Shown in pieces: positions 11,383-22,181 of a stretch of 64,000 bases of DNA. How positions within the stretch are numbered: the stretch's first letter is position 1; each line of letters opens with the position of its first letter. Position numbers and translations under genes: made by a program. This DNA is from Actinernus sp. WN-2022 (Eukaryota; Cnidaria; Anthozoa; Actiniaria; Actinernidae). Location: positions 104,457,006-104,521,005 of the forward strand of contig JAOWCC010000019.1 in the NCBI GenBank assembly GCA_030867875.1, written 5' to 3'. The notes below the pieces were generated by a model, which was given only the letters and a program-made list of their open reading frames with translations, was not told the DNA's origin and searched no databases.

Positions 11383-11899
11383 GGTCAAGGCCGCTTCCCG
11401 CCGTCGAAAATGCAACCGCAGCGTCACGTGCCCCGTTTTAAAGACGAGGGGGCGGCCCAGCTGATCGGCGATGACGACGGCCACCTGCTCGAACCACGGC
11501 AATCGGATGGCGTGGTACGCCACGTCTTCGGGTTCGTACCACAGCAGACGCATCGCCGCCGTCGCCGTCGTCCCCACCACCCCGATCGTCCAAAGGGGTG
11601 GACGCCGCCAGGGCCAGCAACAAGTGGCTCATGCTATCCCCGACAATGTTTTTTTCAATCAGGTCCGTGTACACAAACAGTTGGTGCACCGTCTGCGTCG
11701 TCAAGCGTGTGGTGGAGGAGGGCGGGTCGTACGTGCGGGGGTAGGTGAGCGACGTGACCCCCACTTCCCATTCTTGGGGGTGTTTCAAACGGACGACCCC
11801 CATCAAGGGGGTGAGGAAGGCCGACAGGGTGTTGACGTGCGTTCCCCCCGACGTCACACGGCTTGTGAGAGTCATGGTAAAATCGTGTTCCTGTTCCAT
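11383..11899 (-). pseudogene. Polinton structural-type protein, frameshifted
   Basis: The start at 11899 gives MEQEHDFTMTLTSR, then EWEVGVTSLTYPRTYD and HQLFVYTDLIEKNIVGDSMS. After a frame change near 11560-11600 it continues as EPEDVAYHAIRLPW, VAVVIADQLGRPLVF and GHVTLRLHFRR. This matches a protein family common in invertebrate Polinton-like elements. I infer a virion component because it sits with protease and ATPase; the exact role is not established. It has no stop of its own and reads on into the next stub. Confidence 0.65.
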
Positions 11900-12001
11900 C
11901 TTGAACGTAGGGGAGGGTGGAGGGGCGTGGTGGTACCATTTTTTTTAAAGGACAAGACAACGTGTGTTCCAAGAACGCTTTTTATTGACTTTTTGAACTC
12001 C

Positions 12002-13490
12002 CTACTTTTTTTTATGTGGTGGACGGCGTCGGACCCAGCGGTCGAGGCGGTCGGGCCACCCGCGGTAATGCATTCGGTACCGTTTCCGGGCGCCTTTGCC
12101 TTTGGTCCGCACCACCGCGTCCGGGACGAACGAACGTTCGAGTTCCTTGGGGTCCACGCGCTGCAGTTGCGGCTCGTAAAAGGTGCCGGGGACAACCCGC
12201 CCGTCCAGGTGCACGAGCTGGTACCGCGGGGGTTGGCGGAACAACCGTCGCACGACGACGTACACTTGCGGCGACCAGTTGGGGGTGTACCCCTTTTCAA
12301 AGAGGGGTTTCGAGCGGGCTACCCGTACACGGCCTCCTACCGCAAACGCCTACCGCAAACTCCAACCGCGTCGGGAGTCGGTTCACCCTATCGTACAGGG
12401 CGTGCCAAGCTTGTTGAGCATTGTGGTGCGTCGCACGTTCGGGGACCATGCCCGTGCTCGAGTGCACCGACGCGTTGTAACTGGTCACCAGAAAGGGAAA
12501 CGATCGCACCCATTGCTGCGTGTTGAAGTGCTCGAAGAACCGCCACAGAAGCTGCTTCAAGGTGCGGTTCCAGCGTTCCACGATGGACGGTTTGGTCTGC
12601 GGTTGGTACGTGCGGAACCAGTGGATGCTTTGCGACGTCAAAAACGCCTGCACGTGACGGTTGACAAATTATTTCCCCGCATCCGTCTGCAACAGCTGCG
12701 GCTTGCGTTGCGACGTGCGAAACACGTCCGGAACGCTTCCAAAACGGGTTGCCAGTGCTTGGACTTGAGCGGTACGGTCCACGCGTACAGAGACAGCACG
12801 TCGACGATGGTCAGCACGTACCGGTACTCTTGGTTCTCGGGAGCCAGTTTTTGAAATTCGATCAGGTCGGCTTCCCACTGCTCGTCGAGCGCGTCCACCC
12901 GCACGGCTTCCCGCTCGAACTGTTTCGGGGGTGGGGGCCGGAATTTGGTGTACGACGGCTGCTCTCCCAGCCAGGACCATACGGTGTCCCGCTGCGTGGG
13001 TGGAAAGGTCCCTTGCACATGGGACGCCCCCGCAAACGCCGCCGGGGCTCCCGGGGTAAAATAATATTGGTCCAAGCGTGCCGTGACCGCCGCCTTCTGC
13101 GCCGCCTCTTCCTCCGCTTCCTGCTCCTCCTCCTCCTCATCGTCCAAAGCATCCCCACGGCCGCGGGGGCGTGCTGCTGCGGCTTCTTCTTCGGCGACTT
13201 CTTCGGGGGCCAGGGTAGGGGGTTCCACACCACTGCCGAGTCCGCGACCGCTTACCTCTTCCTCCACTTCCGCGACACTGGTTTGGGAGTCGTCCGTACC
13301 GTTAGCGGGGGCGCGGGTGGGGGTGGGGGGAGTGCCGTCAACGTCGGGGGCGGCATCGGTATGGTCGCGGGCCTGCTCTTCCAAATGCACCGTGACTTGA
13401 CCGCCACAGCACGCCAAGAAACACCGGACCGTGCGGCACAGGTCTTGAATCCCAGGGGATGGTTTGAGAGCGCTCCACATACCTCCCCAT
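12002..13490 (-). pseudogene. Polinton integrase with C-terminal chromodomain
   Basis: A retroviral-type DDE integrase that would insert the element. In order: an acidic, low-complexity N-terminal region (about 13100-13350); YTKFRPPPPKQF; first Asp in EQWEADLIEF (12866-12868); RYVLTIVDVLSLYAW; second Asp in LLQTDAGK (12681-12683); and catalytic Glu in KPSIVERWNRTLK (12576-12578), a DD35E spacing. A chromodomain follows at about 12030-12150 (YRMHYRGWPDRLDRWV). Defects are a frame change near 12720, a TAA at 12669-12671 just after DAGK, and another shift near 12300. No HHCC zinc finger is clear. The start is taken near 13481 (GGMWSALKPS); the frame upstream is polymerase debris. Confidence 0.85.
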
Positions 13491-13689
13491 GCTATTTGTA
13501 AGAAAAAAACGGGGGACACCTCTCTTTTTAAAGGTAGGTTGGAGGGCGTCGCCGGCGACGTTTCCGGCGGGGTGGGTGTACGGTGGCAGTTGTAGAAGGT
13601 AGAAGACGGTGGCGGCGGCGGCGGCGGGGGGTACGGCGACGCGTCGGTATATAACGGGGCGCCCGGTGGTAGGTTCGACAAAGGTGGAG

Positions 13690-16600
13690 CACTACCCCCA
13701 TCACGACGGGTCAAACATAGCAACTGTCCCGGCCGAGGCCCAGGAAGGTAACCCAACACTTGCGTGTGACAACACCGACTCATGCGACCAGCATGGGTCT
13801 TGTCGTACACCTCCCCCATGGTCAACGTCGGGTCGATCGAAGGCACGTCCTTCTTTCAACACCGCTGGCACCCGTGATAATAGCACCCGTGAAATTGGAA
13901 GACCGTTTGCGTGGTGGCGTCGAACCCGTCCACCCCATACCCGTCGGGCGACGTGGCATCTTGCAGCTGGGGGTACCGTTCTCGCAGCTAACGCAGCTAC
14001 AGCAACGCGATGGCCGACTGCTGAGCCCGCGGGCGGTACCCGTGCGCCGGTAGGTGGGCAATCGACAACGGGGGCATGTACCGGCTACGGTACACGTGGC
14101 TGCAGAAGGCCGCGATGGTCATGGCCCGATCATCAGATCGCGGTACCGACACCACCCTTCTTCCAACACCCGCACGTCGTTGATACAGTACGCCAACAAC
14201 TCGCTGCGGAACTTCCACACGCGCCCCGACGCGGCCCATTCTCAAGCATGTTAAGGCCTGGTTCAGGGGTCAAATTTCGGGTAAAATCTGTTTTCCTTAT
14301 TTCAGCACAGCCGAGTATGGTAAGTAAGTCAAGTTTCTCACGATAATAGATATTGCTATTCTTGACTACCTTAAGTGGTTTGTGTGTAGTAAAACGTGTC
14401 ACGTGGTCGGTCACGTGACTTAGAACACGAAATCAGTAAATCAAAAACGCGGCTCCGAGTTTAAAACAGCTAGTATGATGAGTGGATATGTTTAGTTAAG
14501 GTTGAAGCCTTTTACCTAAATCAACTTAGAAAAGATGACTACAATGTTTCGTTAACGAGTAATTAAGGCGAACATATGCAAAATAGGTCACGTGACTTTT
14601 TGTACCCTTAATATCTCCTTATCTTTACATGATAGTCATGTTTTCTAAGCGTGATCTGAAACACTGCGGGAGGAGTAATGTTTTAGCAGGGTTATTTTAT
14701 ATTCATATGTTATCGTCGTAGCCGCATTTCACTTAAACGATTTTATATAATTATGACGTCATCGATCACGTGATACGACAACCACCCACTTAACAAATTT
14801 AAGTTGATATTAGTATTACGGTGTAAAGTGTTATTTCTGTCAGAAAACATTTTTTAACGTACATCTATTTTCCGTTAAATGAACCAGGCCTTAACATGCT
14901 TGAGTTCGGCGTGCCACGTACGAAGCGCCTCCGCCACGGTCGGCGACATACCGTCCGGGTCGAATGCCGCCAGCGGAGCAATGGGGCCTTCGTAGTTCTC
15001 GTGCTCGGGCGTGTTGAAGAGAAACGCGCAAAATCCTTTGCGTACCAACTGCTCGTACCCCAACATCGCCGGCCATTGCCGCAACGCGCACGTCATGAAA
15101 TTGTACGTGTCCATGATTTTCAGCCGCAGCTTGCTGAATTCGATGCATACGACTTTGCCCCCATCCATCACCAAGTTGGACGGCATCATCCCCAGTCGGA
15201 TGGCCGTCTCCAGCAGCGGGTAGGCATCAAACCCCCGAAAATTGTGAGCGTACGCGACCAAGTCTCGATGCTGGGACGACAGCAAATAACGGACAAACGT
15301 CTCCATGCTGCGGAACAGCTGCTGCTTCAACCCGCACGTTTGACATTGTTCCAAGTCGGGCAGCGATCGGCACGTATCGCACGATTTGCGCACCACCACC
15401 AAATTCACGTGATGCCCGTTGAGCGGTTGCGTCTCCAAATCGAAAAAGAGGAAGCGGGCATGTTCCAGCGGGGTTTTGGGGACCGGGACGGGGACAAAGC
15501 ACAAGTGCCCCACCATCACCTTCGAACCGCAGATGTGGCATTCGTATTCGCCGCACTGGAGGGGCGGGTCCGCCGTCTTGTAGACCTTGCCGCAGGCGAT
15601 GCACTTGTGCAACCGCGTGCACGTCTGGTTCTCCGTGTGGTTCTGGAAACACGTGGCGTTCCAGAACCAGCGATTGCACACGTGGCACCACACGCTGTCG
15701 CTGGCCCGTTCCCGCCACGACCGCGTTTCTGTCACTCCGTCAAACCGCGGGCACAGGCGGTTGTCTTCCCCACACGACGCGCATCCTCGAAAACACGGGT
15801 GCGCGCCCTTGTCATTAATCCCCTTGTTACAGTACATGCAGAAATACCGTTTATTCGTCAGCCGGGTCGGGGAGAAGATCAGATCGAAATGCCCGTCGTC
15901 GTCCCGGTAATACAGGTACACCCGCTGCTGACGGGCCTGCTCCGACCGCACCTCCCCGGCCCACGTCACGCAATCCCCACGCTCCCGCGAAATCAAGACC
16001 AGCTGGTGGTCGGGGAGCACCGCTTGAAATCGGGTCAACTCGGGAACCCCATACGGTCCGTTCGGGTTCACGTCGGCTTGCAAGCACAGCGCCCGCGCCT
16101 CTTGCTCCCGCCACGCCTGCTCTCTACGGCCAACCGTACGTCCAACCGTGCTGGTACCGCGCGACCCCCAAAGCCAGCGCCTGCGGGGAGCACAGCCGCG
16201 GTCCTCGGATGGCCACAATTCGGCGGTGTCGGTACCGGGCCGCCTCCGTGCCATCGCCATCGCCGTCGCAGCTGCCGCCATACTCGGCGGTTCCATCGTC
16301 GTCACCCAATTCGGGGAGCACCCGGTTGCACGCGTGATTGAGCATCCCACCTCGACGCCGTCGATTAAACCAACGACCGCACACGTCGAAAAACACGAGC
16401 TCCCCTTTGTACGTCAGCGAGATGGGGTTCTTGATGCCGTAATACCCAAACGGGGTGTGGTACATAAACACGCCCGAGCCTTGGGCAAATACCACGTCCG
16501 GATACTGCGTCACGTACGTCACTGCATCGTCCCGGGCCCAGTACAAGACGAACAACCGGTACAGTCGCTCTACCCAGAACCCGTCCAGTGCCTGCAGGCA

Positions 16601-17425
16601 TGCCTTGGCGGTCTTCGGCTCTTCCACCCCGGCGCACGTGGTTTGAAACTGCGCTAGAACGGTATCCTGCGTTTGACCCGTCAATTGCGCGTATACCCGA
16701 GCCGCCGCCGTGACCGCATCCCGATGATGAAACACCAGCGTCGGTTTTCCGCGCAGCCATTCCTCCACGTGGTTCTTCTTTCGGTCCTGGAACAGCTGCT
16801 TCAGCATGCTGTTGGTCGACCCCGGTTTTCCTTTACTAAGTTGGTCGTGTACGTCAGGTGAAACGTCAGCACCCCGTTCAGCAAAAACGTCTGATTCGAT
16901 TGCACCACGTTGAACACATTGAGCAGCTAGAGTTCCAGCGTGAATTATTCTTTGGGTATAAATCCCAAGTGGATCGCGCGCCCCGTGTTGCGTTCGTGGT
17001 TGAGAATCACCTGCACCAACTGCCCCTCGGGTACACGCTTCCAGCCGCGCCTGCACCGTCTACACCTCATCCCGAATCGCGAAACGTTTGCTGGTCCGCG
17101 CGTGTTCGGCCAAGATCTCGAACGGGGACGTGGCCGTGTCTGCGGGGGCGGCGGCGGCGGGGGGTGGTGTCGGCACTCGGGCCCCAACCCACTGCAAAAG
17201 ACCTTCTGCTTCTTCTTCTACTTCTTCTTCTTCTTCTTCTCCTTCTTCTTCTTTTCCATCCTCCTCCTCCTCCTCTTTCTCATCATCCTCTTTCTCATCA
17301 TCCTCTTCATCGTCATCTTGCTCAAGGGTCATCATCAAGTGATCTAGCCAGAACTCGTTCGTAGGTAGATCCTCTTCTCGAGGGTTGGTTGGCATGACTT
17401 TTTTTCTTCTCCCGTCCCCTCGCAA
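13690..17425 (-). pseudogene. Polinton DNA polymerase B, exonuclease part only, split by a MITE
   Basis: In active elements this protein-primed family B polymerase replicates the genome. The N-terminal acidic region (17350-17200) and the following segment are broken by frameshifts. A frame change near 16130 separates GVARYQHGWTYGWP from REQAWREQEARALCLQADV. A Cys/His-rich zone (about 15830-15530) precedes Exo I (FFDLETQ, 15439-15441 Asp), Exo II (AHNFRGFDAYPLL, about 15240) and, beyond the MITE, Exo III (AYCINDVRVLEEGW, Asp 14176-14178). A block with MPPLSIAHLPAHGYRPRA and YHGC follows near 14000-13850. The palm motifs (SLYPS and DTDS type) are not found before the integrase begins, so the polymerase is inactive. 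Confidence 0.87.
14241..14904. mobile_element. MITE family A, copy 1 (inside Polinton polB)
   Basis: Termini are CTCAAGCATGTTAAGGCC and its reverse complement, both perfect for at least 25 bp. Both flanks read TT on the plus strand, so a 2-bp target duplication is likely; removing the element with one TT restores continuity around GCC-GAA-TGG in polB. The interior is AT-rich with TCACGTGAC motifs and no transposase. It is inverted relative to copy 2. Confidence 0.85.
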
Positions 17426-17640
17426 TCGCTGCTCACGTAGCGCTTGACATCTTCAGGTTTCATGCGCCGCACCACTCTTCTATGGAAACTTGAATAACAC
17501 ATGTGAGCAGTTTCAGTTACCTCCCCCGACTTAAAATAAAACTCAATCAGTAACCCCATGACGGTTCTTCACACCACCTTGACATCGAGGCGAATGAGTA
17601 TATCGCCCACCGGCCCCCAACGGCTTTAAAAACTCTAACC
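17344..17640. other. Polinton sub-terminal region
   Basis: The region lies between the polymerase N terminus and the right inverted repeat. A short minus-strand frame (17559-17344) has no recognised family. It includes ATAAAACT-type AT-rich sequence and CTAACCCTAACC near 17637. No gene is supported. Confidence 0.4.
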
Positions 17641-17654
17641 CTAACCTCCAGCGC

Positions 17655-17837
17655 CAGCTGGTCCGGTGGCACCGGACCAGGGGGCGCGCGCCTCGACCCC
17701 CACCAAAAAAAAAAGAACGCCAACCGAACCTTCAAATACACGCGCTCCAACGCCCCACCTCCTTCAGTCGCCGTTGGCCGTCGGGCAGGGCGTAGCTCTC
17801 GCGCTCCGTGATCGGCTCTTTCCGGTTTCGCTTGTCC
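17655..17837. repeat. Polinton right terminal inverted repeat, inner part
   Basis: The reverse complement matches 10021-10190 with a few substitutions and small length differences in the A/T run. This is the strongest evidence that both ends belong to one element. Confidence 0.85.
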
Positions 17838-18000
17838 GGGGCTGGACGGCCCCCCACACCACGTCCCGCCCTTGCGCGCTCTGCTTCCTGACCCGCACGC
17901 CGCGGCGCCTGCACACACTTGTCCCGTGCCACGCCCCTGTCCCGCGAGCCCACCACCGGACATTATGAATAATTACAGGGGGGGGGGGGGGGGGGGGGGG
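17838..18000. repeat. Extra right-end sequence ending in a 23-bp G run
   Basis: About 140 bp beyond the matched inverted repeat has no counterpart on the left. It ends GAATAATTACA followed by 23 consecutive G (17978-18000). It is either the true outer part of the Polinton terminus, deleted on the left, or another inserted piece. Confidence 0.55.
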
Positions 18001-18019
18001 TCCGGTACGGACTTTTCCC

Positions 18020-18980
18020 TACAGGATTACTACTAGTGTTATACTTGATGAACAGCTTGTATGGAAAGAACATACTGACATTATTTGCTCTAAAGTAAAT
18101 AAGCGCTTGGTCCTGTTATCACGCATACGATCTTGCGATCTTAGTGTTGTTAAACCGATTTTTAGCTATACGGATAGCAACAACTTGCAGCGGTTGCAAA
18201 ACCTAGCTGCCCGTATCATTCTCAGGCGTGATTCTTCTGGAGACGCTTTTAATATTTTACATTGGTCTAACTTAGAAACAAATCGTAAAATACACAAATG
18301 CGTTCTTGTTTTTAAACTGTTTTACATAACCCAGTTCCGCCATACTGAGGTAATTATTTCACTAGAAATTCCGGCTTTCATACTTACAATACAAGAAGAA
18401 AATCTGACCTCCATCTACCTACACCGAAACGTAGCCTTGGAAAACGTACGTTTAAGGCTGGTTTTCACTAGCGACGGAAGCAGAAACGGAAGCGTATACG
18501 TAAGCGTAAGCATAAGAAACTAATGTTCTAGTGAAAATGAACACGACGGAAGCATAAGCCTCGTTCAGAAGCGAAAACCTCGCTTGCATGCTATATTTAC
18601 ATTGCAAAGGGCCTGAGAATGAGTATTCTGATTGGCTAAATGTCTGCTTCTGCTTACGTTTGACTAGTTTTCACTGGAACGGAAGGCGGAGATGTAAGAA
18701 GAAGGAAACCTTCCGTTCCTTCCGCTTATGCTTCCGTAGAGCTTTCTGCTTACGTCTCCGTTTCTTGGTTTTCACTAGAACATAAGGCTCCTTTTGCTTC
18801 CGCTTCCGCTTCCGCTTCTGCTTCCGTCGCTAGTGAAAACCAGGCTTTAGATTTTCTGGATCAATACTTTTTAACTCACTTCCTGTTAATATTAAACATA
18901 CTGAATCACTTTCTTCTTTCAAAAGTTCTGTTAAAGCCCACTTTCTTTAGTACTTAATTATGATATTGTCAGTTTGTGTT
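18020..18980 (+). pseudogene. LINE reverse transcriptase, C-terminal part
   Basis: Blocks ILDEQLVWKEH, RIRSCDLSVVKPIF, LQRLQNLAARIILRRD and CVLVFKLFY continue the CR1-like protein begun at 9386. The reading resumes after a MITE with FNSLPVNIKHTESLSSFK and stops near 18950. Frame breaks are present. Confidence 0.8.
18455..18845. mobile_element. MITE family B inside the LINE
   Basis: Arms containing CTGGTTTTCACTAGCGACGG and its complement flank an interior of CGGAAGC / GCTTCCG repeats, so the whole element can fold back. TTTA at 18451-18454 and 18846-18849 is a candidate target duplication. It splits the LINE frame after NVALENVRLRL-type sequence. Confidence 0.75.
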
Positions 18981-18984
18981 ATTT

Positions 18985-19245
18985 AAGAAAAAGTGGGAGT
19001 TTGGGAGAACGAGAAATGGCAGTGGGAACACGAGCCCGAAGGGCGAGTGTTTCCACAGCTATTTCGAGTTCTTCCAAACTTCCACAAGTGTTTCGATATA
19101 ACTATAGAAACAATGGGGAAATGTTTTCTATTTCCTTTATAAAATAACCCACAGAAAATAAGTACTAGCGCGCTCAACTTTCTATGTTTCTATAGAGTTA
19201 TATAAACACGGCTTCCAGCCAATCAGAGCGCGCGTACTATCGAAT
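18985..19245. repeat. Dispersed repeat in the LINE 3' region
   Basis: It shares GCGCGCTCAAC, CTATAGAA, CACAAGTGTTTC and CTCG-type motifs with 8430-8760 in the opposite sense. It is non-coding. Placed between the last LINE codons and the LINE 3' UTR, so inferred to be a separate insertion. Confidence 0.45.
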
Positions 19246-19410
19246 CTATTATATAAATATGTATATGTTATAGATAAAATTGTAGTTTTTAGGATATTTA
19301 TATTGTACATAGTTTTTAGGATATTTGTATTGTATGTAGATTTTATTGATACAGGGCCCCTTTGGATACCAGTCACGTTGCTGAATGGGCCACCCTGTTA
19401 AAATAAAGTT

Positions 19411-19506
19411 CATCTATCCGTAGTTTTACGGTATACAGTTATTAAGCCAGTAAATCTTGAAGGCATCTAACCCAGGGTTGTTCAGTGTGATCTACCTGCG
19501 GTTACA
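19411..19506 (+). repeat. 5' LTR, second part
   Basis: ATCTATCCGTAGTTTTACGG to GGTTACA matches the end of the 3' LTR (29581-29676) with a single 1-bp indel. It directly continues the LTR where the left part broke off at 9360. Confidence 0.9.
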
Positions 19507-19611
19507 GTAACGTAAAACTTTGGGCTGTATGAGTTCAATCAGTAGACTCAGGAGTCTTGCCGATAAGATTGTAATTGGACTTGTGGACTTCGATCGTCGG
19601 ATCAAGCTCAG

Positions 19612-20515
19612 ATGTCGCCGTCTACTCCGGAAAGCCAGAGTGGGGACGAACCCGAAGGTATTGCCAAGAACGGTGAGTGCGACTTGACAGAACAAATTCC
19701 TGCCCGTGAGAATCAGTTTAGAACACGTAAACTTACTGAAAGTTTGAAGGAAAAGATTTATTGCAAAGTGTTAAGGGAGTTAAAGGAAGCAGTGGATAAC
19801 CTTGATATGAAATGGACGGAGATAACGGATCCAGATGTTCTCAGAAGGGAACGATCGTGCATAGAAGAATGCCGCAAGGCCCTGGAAATGGCCCGATGAG
19901 AATACACAGCTCTGTTGTCAGAGGCTGAAATCCAACAGCTAGCCGATGAATCAAATTATTTACTGAAACAAGCGTTAGACCTTAGACGAAAGGTAGGCCG
20001 AAATGATTTTCGAACTAGAGAAAGAAGAACTTCCGCTCGGCGTAGTGAAAGGTCATCAACTTCAAAAGGTACACACAGCTCGAGCAGCTCCGCTAAATCT
20101 AGTGCCTCGCTTTTGAAGATTAAGACTGACAGAGCTTGCTAGAAAGCAAGTAGAATACAAATACGCAAAACTAGCAACTCAGAAGAAGATAGAAATGCGA
20201 TTGAAAGAGTGTGAAATGGAAGTCAGAGTTTCAAATGGAAGAGTTTCAAATATAGTCAAAGATTATGAAACAGCTAAGGCTGAGGCAGAAGCTCTAGTAA
20301 AATTGGAAGAGGAGGGTAGTGAGCTCTTTCCAGGCCGGGTTTTAGATCGCGAACCTGTAGAGGACGGGGTGAAAGAAGAACGGGTTAGTCAATACTTGCA
20401 AGCATTGCCGGTTACCCAGCCGAATATGTTATCATCTCGGGGGGCTCCAAAACAGGATATACCCCTGTTTTACCCCCCTCAAGTGTTCCCCCAGTATCAA
20501 GATCTTCTGTGTTGA
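19612..20515 (+). pseudogene. BEL/Pao gag, N-terminal part
   Basis: The start MSPSTPESQSGDEPEG is followed by charged helical sequence (LKEKIYCKVLRELKEAVDNL, EECRKALEMAR), a stop near 19899, then AEIQQLADESNYLLKQA and a Ser-rich stretch. A further helical segment (EYETAKAEAEALVKLEEEG-like, about 20195-20330) reads in another frame. The composition fits the coiled-coil N-terminal gag region of BEL elements. It is cut by a LINE fragment at about 20516. Confidence 0.65.
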
Positions 20516-21140
20516 AGCCTGGGGACACGCCTTTTACCTCTCGTTACATACAAGGTGCTAAACTCAAAGAAGCAAATAAGTGCCTTTTTATTATTAGAAC
20601 TCTTCGAAAGGAAGGGTGTAGCCAAAAGGAACTCGACCATCTCTTTAAATCACTCATCCTACCTAAATTAACTTACGGTTTATCTGTCTATGGCTCTAGT
20701 GAATCCGACCTTACCACAGTACAGCGCTTTCTTAAAAGATGCCATAAGAGAAAGTACTCTTCAGAGCTTATTAACATTCATTATCTTTTAGAGAAAAGTG
20801 ACCGACACATTTTTAACAAAGTTAACTCTATTTCTAATCATCCATTACGATCACTGTTGCCTACGGTTAAGCAGTCCTCTCGAAGGCTTAGAAAACAAAC
20901 CGCCGTATATCCTAAAGTTAATACAGAGCGTTTTAAAGGTAGTTTTGTAAATAGATTATTTTTTAAGTATAACCTAGTTTCTTAATTCAATTTCTGTCCT
21001 ATTTTAGATATCCATGTATGATTATATGGTAGCTTTTAATATTACCTTCTTATCTTCATTTACATTTTGTAACATCTGATATGTACAATATCAATGGATA
21101 ATAAAGACATATTATTATTATTATTATTATTATTATTATC
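20516..21140 (+). mobile_element. LINE C-terminal fragment with TTA tail inside gag
   Basis: One open frame (20509-20985) reads GAKLKEANKCLFIIRTLRKE, ILPKLTYGLSVYGSSESDL and VQRFLKRCHKRKYSS, the end of a non-LTR reverse transcriptase protein. A 3' UTR and a (TTA)n tail at 21111-21139 follow. gag sequence resumes directly after the tail. Confidence 0.82.
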
Positions 21141-22175
21141 CCAGAATATTCTAGCCCACAAAATGCAGCCAATGAACAGCAGCACACTAGATCATAGAAG
21201 TGATCGCAGAATGTATGCAGACAGCTGGGATGCCGCTGCCAAACCTAACTGTTTTCAGCGGTAATCCTCTTGACTGGCCGTTATGGAAAAGCGAAGAACA
21301 TTCTAGAGAAACGATTTGGTCACCCTTCTGTTATCGCGGAGGCCTTCCGTAACAAGCTCGAAAATTGGCAGAGAATGTCCCCGAAAGACGGAGCTGCCTT
21401 GAGGGAGTTTGCAGACTTCCTGAAAGGTTGTGAGCTGGCCATTAAATCCATAGAAGATCTAGAAACTCTCAATAAGCAGCATTACAACAAGAAGCTACTT
21501 AAGGTCCTTCCCAGCTGGGCGTATTCCAAATGGGGAGCTAAAGTTAGAGATTATCAGGTGAAGAATGGGGATACCAAATTTTCTCCCTTTCCTAACTTTG
21601 TTAGATTTGTTGCAGAGATTTCTGAAGTACAGTGCCCTCCGGTCCTCTCTGGCCTGGACACAAGTAGACAAGCAAGGGATGATAAGACTTGTAGGTGAAT
21701 CAGAGATAGGCCTGGTTATCGCAGAAGTTCCGGAGTGAACTCCTTTTCTACTAGAGCAAGAGAAAGGCCTCCACCTCACAAAGAGGGAAAGGACAAGGTA
21801 TGTCATTGGTGTGACTAGGCGTCCCATGATCTGGACTCGTGTCAACGGATTTCATGACAAAGCCTATTAAGGAAAGTACGAGATTCATAATAAGGAAGGG
21901 ACTTTGTCTTAGTTGTTAAGAACACGGCAACATGGCAAAGGGGAACAAATGTAGTAGTGCTCGAAAATGTGGGAAGTGTAGACAAGAACATCTCACCTGT
22001 CTACATCAGGACAGTTCTAAATGACAACTCTGATCTGAGAAGACCGATGACGCAGATAAGCAGCTAGATAATGCAGCAGCCAATTGTATCAGTGTATGCA
22101 ACATCGAAGGACAACAATCGGGACAAGACCAAAGGGTTTCAAGCTCCGAAAATCCATTGAAAGAAAGTCTGACGT
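21141..22175 (+). pseudogene. BEL/Pao gag, C-terminal part with zinc knuckles
   Basis: FSGNPLDWPLW begins the conserved BEL gag domain. After a short deletion it continues KAKNILEKRFGHP, FRNKLENWQRMSPKDGAAL and LREFADFLKGCELAIKS (21270-21698). Further on are Cys/His clusters in the frames VCHWCD / HDLDSC and CLSC / KCGKCRQEHLTCLH, consistent with CCHC knuckles. Stops interrupt both. Confidence 0.8.
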
Positions 22176-22181
22176 ACGCCC

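Larger units (their letters stand above)
10021..18000. mobile_element. Polinton/Maverick (adintovirus-like) relic, internally deleted
   Basis: This GC-rich block sits in AT-rich DNA and is bounded by inverted repeats 10021-10190 and 17655-17837. It carries protein-primed-type DNA polymerase B, retroviral-type integrase with a chromodomain, an adenain-like protease fragment and an FtsK/HerA-type ATPase fragment, the diagnostic Polinton set. At about 8 kb it is roughly half the usual 15-20 kb. No major capsid gene is recognisable, the polymerase palm is missing, and several ORFs are fused across deletions. It lies inside the LINE. The exact outer ends are uncertain because the left terminus seems shorter than the right. 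Confidence 0.92.
9361..19410 (+). mobile_element. CR1-like LINE, 5'-truncated, interrupted by a Polinton and MITEs
   Basis: The LINE splits the 5' LTR between GTTTTGTTTGT and ATCTATCCGTAG. The left part (9386-10018) encodes reverse transcriptase: NNYRPILVLPLVSKIMERAV, a frame with SGFRKKKSTETT, and the catalytic MYADDT block near 9916-9935. The right part (about 18020-18980) encodes the C-terminal region of the same protein (ILDEQLVWKEH, LQRLQNLAARIILRRD, FNSLPVNIK). The 3' UTR ends CCCTGTTAAAATAAAGTTC at 19410. About 45 residues between the two parts are missing around the Polinton junctions. Stops and frameshifts make it a pseudogene. Confidence 0.88.

Noticed and set aside
10012..13600. 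Long plus-strand frames (for example 10966-11748, 11471-12526) in the GC-rich block
   Set aside because: They are antisense shadows of the Polinton genes; the minus-strand readings contain recognisable family motifs and these do not.
17635..17648. Telomere-like CTAACCCTAACC
   Set aside because: Only two units in the Polinton sub-terminal region; too short to indicate a telomere.
10000..18000. Bacterial or contaminant DNA because of high GC
   Set aside because: The block has terminal inverted repeats, Polinton-specific genes and junctions inside a LINE, so it is an integrated eukaryotic element.
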